Origin: an uncultured Thermomicrobiales bacterium
GTDB lineage: Bacteria; Chloroflexota; Chloroflexia; Thermomicrobiales; UBA6265
Assembly (NCBI GenBank): GCA_902806365.1
Contig: CADCWJ010000728.1
Span: 1-8,918, forward strand
Direction of reading: 5' to 3'
Length of the DNA stretch: 8,918 nt
Position 1 is the first letter of the stretch. Each line of letters opens with the position of its first letter. The position numbers were made by a program, and so were the translations under genes. Below the pieces are notes generated by a model. It was not told the DNA's origin, made no database searches, and saw only the letters and a list, made by a program, of their open reading frames with translations. Of this stretch, positions 4,823-8,918 are shown one piece after another.

Positions 4823-6601
4823 ATGTCAGGCTCCTCGTTGGTCCACCCCGTGTCGTCCGTGATCCAGCAGAACAGCGCGGTTGGTTCCTTACGGATCGGC
4901 ACGCGAGCCAGTGCCTTGGCGCAGTGGCAGGCCCGGCATGTCCAGGGTGAGTTGGCCCGGGTGCTGCCTGAGAAGGTGACCAGCCTCGATCTCATCCGAT
5001 CGGAGGGCGATCTCGACAAGGTCTCGCCGCTGACGGAGATTGGCGGTCGGGGGGTGTTTTCTTCCGCGTTGCAGCGGGCACTGCTCGAGGACCGGATCGA
5101 CCTCGCGGTACATTCAGCCAAGGATGTCCCGACATTGTCCCCATTCGGTCTGGAAATTGCCGCATATCCGCTCCGGGAGGACGCGCGCGACGTGCTCGTC
5201 TCGCGTCATGGCGTCGGACTGGCGGAGCTTCCGGGGGCTCCGCGGATCGGTACATCCTCCCGCCGCCGCGCGGTTCAGGCCGTTGCGCTCCGGCCCGATG
5301 CCGTTGTCGTCGAGTTGCGCGGCAATATCGATACGCGTTTGCGCAAGGCGGCCTCGCCGGAATACGACGCGGTGATCCTGGCGGCGGCCGGGCTCCTGCG
5401 GATGGAATGGGCCGAGCGGATCACGGACTATTTGTCGATCGATGCGTTCACCCCTTCGCCCGGTCAGGGAGCGTTGGCGATCGAGACACGGACTCCGCCC
5501 GATCCCGTGCCGGCGATGGTCCAGGGGTTGAACCATGCCCGCACCGCGATCGAAGTCTCGCTGGAGCGGAGATTCCTGATGAGCATCGGCGGCGGGTGCA
5601 GGACGCCGATCGGCGCGCACGCGCGTGTCGAAGCCGCGCACGGCAGGGAAGTGGTCCGCTTCTGGGGGATGCTCGCCAACGAGGATGGCACGCGCCTGGA
5701 GCGGGCATACGATGAGTTCCCTCCGGAGCGCGGCGATGATGTGGTGGGAGAGATCGCCCAGCGGATGATGCGGTCGCTGGCTCCCGTCTGGGAAGGGGCG
5801 TCGATCGACGACATGGCGGGGCGCGCCCTCGAAAACCGGCGGGTGCTGACGACGGGTACCCCCTCGCTGGCCGAATCCCTGCGCCAGGCGTTCCAGTCGC
5901 GAGGCGCGACCGTGAGCCATCAGCCGACGATCACGATCGAGTCGCCCGGCGCGCCCAGAACGCTCGATGCCGCGATCGTGGCCGCTCGATCCGGAACCTA
6001 TGATTGGGTCATCGTCACCAGTGAGAACGCCGTCGATGCCGTGATCCGGGCCGTTGAGGGCCCGCACCCGCCTCGCGTCGCGGCGGTGGGCGAGCAGACG
6101 ACGCGGCGCCTGCGGCAGCGGGGAGTGGTCGCCGATCTCGTCCCGACCGGGGATCAGCGTACTTCGGGGCTGCTGGCGGCCCTGGATGTCGTGAACCTGG
6201 ACGGTGCCCGCGTACTGTGCCTGCTGGGGAACCGGGCCCGGACCGAACTGGCCGACGGCCTGCGCGCGCGCGGTGCCCGGGTCGATGTGGTGGAAGCGTA
6301 TCGGACGGTGGACCTGGCGGAGCCTGATCCGGATGCCCTGGCGGCGATTAGGGCTGGCGAGATCGACGTCGTTACGTTTGGATCGCCGTCATCGGTTCAC
6401 AGCCTCGTGCGTCTGCTCGGGGTCGACCTGGCGGCACTCTCCGGAGCATGCCTGGCCGCGATCGGGCCAACCACCGCCGCGGCGATGGACGACTCCGGCC
6501 TGACCGCTCACGTCGTGGCGAGTACTCCGGATGCCGACGGGATTGCGAAGGCCGTGGGCGACTACCTGTCCGGGAAGCCCCGGACCGGAAAGGCGGGGTA
6601 G
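4823..6601 (+). CDS. hemCD: Fused porphobilinogen deaminase / uroporphyrinogen-III synthase (HemC-HemD)
   Basis: The N-terminal part (about residues 22-320) is HemC, which joins four porphobilinogen molecules into hydroxymethylbilane. It shows GTRASALAQWQA, the SEGD segment, AVHSAKDVPT with Lys100 and the catalytic Asp101, LRGNIDTRL, and GGGCRTPIGAHA with Cys259, the anchor of the dipyrromethane cofactor. The C-terminal part (about 336-585) is HemD, which closes and inverts ring D to uroporphyrinogen III. It shows DWVIVTSENAVDAV, RVAAVGEQTTRRL and DVVTFGSPSSVHSL. No stop or frame change separates them, so both domains look intact. HemC-HemD fusions are known in some bacteria. The start is unsettled: ATG 4823 gives 592 residues, and GTG 4850 or GTG 4859 would also leave HemC whole; none has a Shine-Dalgarno sequence. 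It is the first gene of the heme run and ends 2 bases before hemB. Confidence 0.96.
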   Translation: MSGSSLVHPVSSVIQQNSAVGSLRIGTRASALAQWQARHVQGELARVLPEKVTSLDLIRSEGDLDKVSPLTEIGGRGVFSSALQRALLEDRIDLAVHSAKDVPTLSPFGLEIAAYPLREDARDVLVSRHGVGLAELPGAPRIGTSSRRRAVQAVALRPDAVVVELRGNIDTRLRKAASPEYDAVILAAAGLLRMEWAERITDYLSIDAFTPSPGQGALAIETRTPPDPVPAMVQGLNHARTAIEVSLERRFLMSIGGGCRTPIGAHARVEAAHGREVVRFWGMLANEDGTRLERAYDEFPPERGDDVVGEIAQRMMRSLAPVWEGASIDDMAGRALENRRVLTTGTPSLAESLRQAFQSRGATVSHQPTITIESPGAPRTLDAAIVAARSGTYDWVIVTSENAVDAVIRAVEGPHPPRVAAVGEQTTRRLRQRGVVADLVPTGDQRTSGLLAALDVVNLDGARVLCLLGNRARTELADGLRARGARVDVVEAYRTVDLAEPDPDALAAIRAGEIDVVTFGSPSSVHSLVRLLGVDLAALSGACLAAIGPTTAAAMDDSGLTAHVVASTPDADGIAKAVGDYLSGKPRTGKAG

Positions 6602-6603
6602 CC

Positions 6604-7620
6604 GTGCGTACGCTCGATCCAACCCGCGAAGGGGCGATAACCGGGGCACCGATTCGCCGGACCCGCCGGTTGCGGCGCTCTCCCGCGGTCCGGACGTTCG
6701 TCCGGGAGACGAGGCTCCAGCCAGCGGATTTCATCGCCCCACTGTTCGTCATCGAGGGAGACGATATCCGGCACGAGATTCCCTCGATGCCGGGTCAATT
6801 CCAGCTCTCGCTCGACCGTCTGGAACCCGAACTGAACGCGCTGCGCGAGGCACGGATTCCCGGTGTGCTCCTGTTCGGCGTGCCGCGGCACAAGGATGCG
6901 ATCGGCAGTGGAGCCTTCGCCCCGGACGGGATCGTGCAGGAGGCAGTGCGCCGGATCAGGCTCCTCGCGCCCGGGATGCTGGTGATCACCGATGTCTGTG
7001 CCTGCGAGTACACCGATCACGGGCACTGCGGTGTCCTCGTCGACGGCGAAGTCGACAACGACCAGACGCTGCCGCTCCTGGCCCGGACCGCGGCCAGCCA
7101 TGCCGGGGCCGGGGCCGATATCGTGGCTCCCTCAGACATGATGGACGGGCGGGTGGCCGCGATCCGGCGGGCGCTCGATGAAGCGGGGCATCATGCGACG
7201 CCAATCATGTCGTACGCCGCCAAGTACGCAAGTGCGTATTACGGTCCGTTCCGCGATGCGGCTGGCAGCGCCCCGGCCTTCGGTGACCGTCGTTCGCACC
7301 AGATGGACCCCGGCAACGCGCGGGAAGCGTTGCGCGAGATCGCGATCGACCTCGATGAGGGCGCGGACCTGATCATCGTCAAGCCCGCCCTGTCCTATCT
7401 CGACATCATCCGCGCTGCTCGCGACGCCTTTGACATCCCGATCACCGCGTACAACGTTTCGGGCGAGTACGCGATGGTCAAGGCCGCGGCACGGATGGGA
7501 TGGATCGACGAACGCCGGATCGTCCTCGAAACGTTGCTCTCGATGAAACGGGCGGGCGCCGACCGGATCATTACCTATCACGCGAAGGAAGCCGCGAGGT
7601 GGCTGCTGGAGGATGCCTGA
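6604..7620 (+). CDS. hemB: Delta-aminolevulinic acid dehydratase (porphobilinogen synthase)
   Basis: The GTG at 6604 is chosen: it has a GGCGGGG ribosome-binding sequence just upstream, begins 2 bases after the hemCD stop, and gives 338 residues, the normal length. The frame running back to 6448 only overlaps hemCD. HemB condenses two 5-aminolevulinate molecules to porphobilinogen in the cytoplasm. The two active-site lysines are in SYAAKYASAYYGPFRDA (Lys207) and IIVKPALSYLD (Lys260, the Schiff-base lysine). The metal site reads DVCACEYTDHGHCG, with Cys132, Cys134 and Cys142, so this is the zinc-dependent class rather than the magnesium class with aspartates. The product feeds the HemC domain encoded just upstream. 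Confidence 0.98.
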   Translation: MRTLDPTREGAITGAPIRRTRRLRRSPAVRTFVRETRLQPADFIAPLFVIEGDDIRHEIPSMPGQFQLSLDRLEPELNALREARIPGVLLFGVPRHKDAIGSGAFAPDGIVQEAVRRIRLLAPGMLVITDVCACEYTDHGHCGVLVDGEVDNDQTLPLLARTAASHAGAGADIVAPSDMMDGRVAAIRRALDEAGHHATPIMSYAAKYASAYYGPFRDAAGSAPAFGDRRSHQMDPGNAREALREIAIDLDEGADLIIVKPALSYLDIIRAARDAFDIPITAYNVSGEYAMVKAAARMGWIDERRIVLETLLSMKRAGADRIITYHAKEAARWLLEDA

Positions 7621-7671
7621 CACGGGCACACCAGGTACGTGCAGGCCGCCAGGCCCAGACGACGAGGAAGT

Positions 7672-8751
7672 ATGACGAGACCAGGAAACGCTTTGGGCGA
7701 CGTAACGATCGACGAAACGATGCGGGGGCGGGATCGGATGCTGGCGGCCGCCACGCACCAGGCGGTCGATGTGACCCCCGTCTGGTTCATGCGGCAGGCG
7801 GGTCGTTGCCTGCCGGAGTACCGGGCGCTTCGCAAGCAGCATGACTTCATGACGGTCGCCCGCACGCCCGAGTTGGCGGTCGAGGCGACGCTTATGCCGA
7901 TTGACCGGTTCGGCGTCGATGGGGCGGTGCTGTTCGCGGACATCATGCTGCCGCTGGAAGGAATGGGCGTCGAATTCGAGATCCGGCCGGGTGTCGGTCC
8001 CGTCATCGCGAATCCGATCCGCACCCGGGCGGATATCGACCGGATCCAGGTCGTCGACCCCGAGGAGGGGACGCCGTACGTCCTGGATGCGCTGCGGCTG
8101 CTCCGGTCCGAGCTGGGTGGGAGCGCGGCCAGCCTCGGGTTTGCGGGTGCGCCCTTCACGCTGGCCTGCTACCTGGTCGATGGCCGGTCGAGTCGCGACT
8201 ATCCCCGGACCAAGGCGATGATGTATGGCGAGCCAGAACTCTGGCAGGCGCTGATGGACAAGCTGACCGACGTGACATTGCGCTATTTGGTGGGGCAAAT
8301 CACGGCTGGCGCGGACGCTGTGCAACTCTTCGATTCCTGGCTCGGGCTGGTTGGCGCGGAAACCTATGCCGAAAAGGTCGCGCCCTACACCCGTCGCATC
8401 TTCGACGGATTGCGGGGAGTGGCGCCCACGATCCACTTCAGCACCGGAACCGTGCAATTGCTCCAGCAGATCGCGGCAACCGGGCCTGATCTCGTGAGCG
8501 TGGACTGGCGGTTACCGCTCGACGCGGCATGGACGGTGATGGGTCCCGAGCGTGGAATCCAGGGCAATCTCGATCCGACGCTGCTGATGGCGCCCTGGCC
8601 CGTCGTCGAGGCGGCGACGTTCGACATCCTCGACCGAGCGGGTCAGCGCCCGGGACACATCTTCAATCTCGGTCATGGCATCCTGCCGGAGACGGATCCC
8701 GACCAGTTGGCGAGAATCGTCGAGCTGGTCCACGGTCAGCGTCACGGCTAA
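7672..8751 (+). CDS. hemE: Uroporphyrinogen decarboxylase
   Basis: The ATG at 7672 has GAGGAAG directly upstream and gives 359 residues; the GTG at 7639 in the same frame has no such site. HemE removes four carboxyl groups from uroporphyrinogen III to give coproporphyrinogen III. The signature FMRQAGRCLPEYR carries the substrate-binding Arg41 and Arg45; Cys46 stands where many homologues have Tyr, though the position varies. The catalytic Asp is Asp90 in LFADIMLPLEGMG, Tyr167 is in PFTLACYLVDG, and His335 is in FNLGHGILPETDPD. All expected catalytic residues are present. It follows hemB by 51 bases with no promoter seen between, so it is probably in the same transcript. The genes for later heme steps do not appear in the remaining 167 bases. 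Confidence 0.98.
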   Translation: MTRPGNALGDVTIDETMRGRDRMLAAATHQAVDVTPVWFMRQAGRCLPEYRALRKQHDFMTVARTPELAVEATLMPIDRFGVDGAVLFADIMLPLEGMGVEFEIRPGVGPVIANPIRTRADIDRIQVVDPEEGTPYVLDALRLLRSELGGSAASLGFAGAPFTLACYLVDGRSSRDYPRTKAMMYGEPELWQALMDKLTDVTLRYLVGQITAGADAVQLFDSWLGLVGAETYAEKVAPYTRRIFDGLRGVAPTIHFSTGTVQLLQQIAATGPDLVSVDWRLPLDAAWTVMGPERGIQGNLDPTLLMAPWPVVEAATFDILDRAGQRPGHIFNLGHGILPETDPDQLARIVELVHGQRHG

Positions 8752-8860
8752 ACACGAGCCCGGACTGGACGCGTTCACCTCCCGAAACGGCGGTCAGCCG
8801 CGCGGTGTCATGCCGACGCCCCGTCGGTCCGTGCATGCCGGTGCGCCACGCGGCCGTCGC

Positions 8861-8866
8861 TATACT
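8861..8866 (+). promoter_or_regulatory. Candidate -10 box near the right edge
   Basis: TATACT on the plus strand, in the 167-base gene-free stretch after hemE, is the only -10-like hexamer there and stands out in GC-rich sequence. No matching -35 is seen. It may serve a gene starting beyond the window. No clear terminator hairpin for the heme operon was found between 8752 and 8860. Confidence 0.3.
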
Positions 8867-8918
8867 GGAGCTGAGACGGCGAGCACCAGCACACTTCACG
8901 GCGCTCCCATTGATCCAC

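Noticed and set aside
5114..6067. 317-residue open frame on the minus strand opposite hemCD
   Set aside because: Shadow of the HemC-HemD frame with low-complexity Arg/His/Gly composition and no motif.
7132..8457. 441-residue open frame on the minus strand opposite hemB and hemE
   Set aside because: It spans two well-supported genes, is full of Arg, Pro and His as expected for an antisense shadow in GC-rich DNA, and resembles no family.

Overview
The window is GC-rich chromosomal DNA carrying conserved housekeeping genes. The heme genes, a fused hemC-hemD, a zinc-type HemB, a queG followed on the contig by a GH51 arabinofuranosidase, and high-GC codon use suggest a Chloroflexota bacterium, perhaps of the Thermomicrobia/Sphaerobacter type. 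That placement is inference from gene content and style; no taxonomic marker was searched. I see no mobile element, CRISPR array, rRNA or convincing tRNA.

Layout, left to right. (1) Bases 2-337, plus strand: C-terminal end of a GH51 alpha-L-arabinofuranosidase-like enzyme, cut by the left edge. (2) Bases 436-2430, minus strand: a PfkB-fold sugar-kinase-like protein that lacks the catalytic GAGD motif, followed 3 bases later by queG (last step of queuosine synthesis). Both genes have a -10-like hexamer exactly six bases before the start codon, which predicts leaderless transcripts. (3) Bases 2554-3051, plus strand: an XRE-family regulator, divergent from the kinase-like gene, with a palindrome over its predicted transcription start. 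(4) A strong hairpin at 3073-3117 separates it from the convergent ribosomal-protein operon rplU-rpmA-rpmE (minus strand, 4465 down to 3147), whose products carry unusual tails. (5) A 357-base divergent control region (4466-4822) holds a candidate extended -10 promoter for rplU and a -35/-10 promoter for the heme operon, the latter centred on a perfect 14-base palindrome. (6) Bases 4823-8751, plus strand: hemCD-hemB-hemE. (7) Bases 8752-8918: noncoding, with a -10-like box near the right edge.

Together HemB, the HemC and HemD domains and HemE cover the consecutive steps from 5-aminolevulinate to coproporphyrinogen III. The genes making 5-aminolevulinate and those finishing heme lie outside the window. 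I find no clear undescribed multi-gene system. The best leads are the pseudokinase-like PfkB protein, the pair of leaderless promoters, the acidic 93-residue N-terminal extension of L21, and the palindromic structure between the ribosomal-protein and heme operons.
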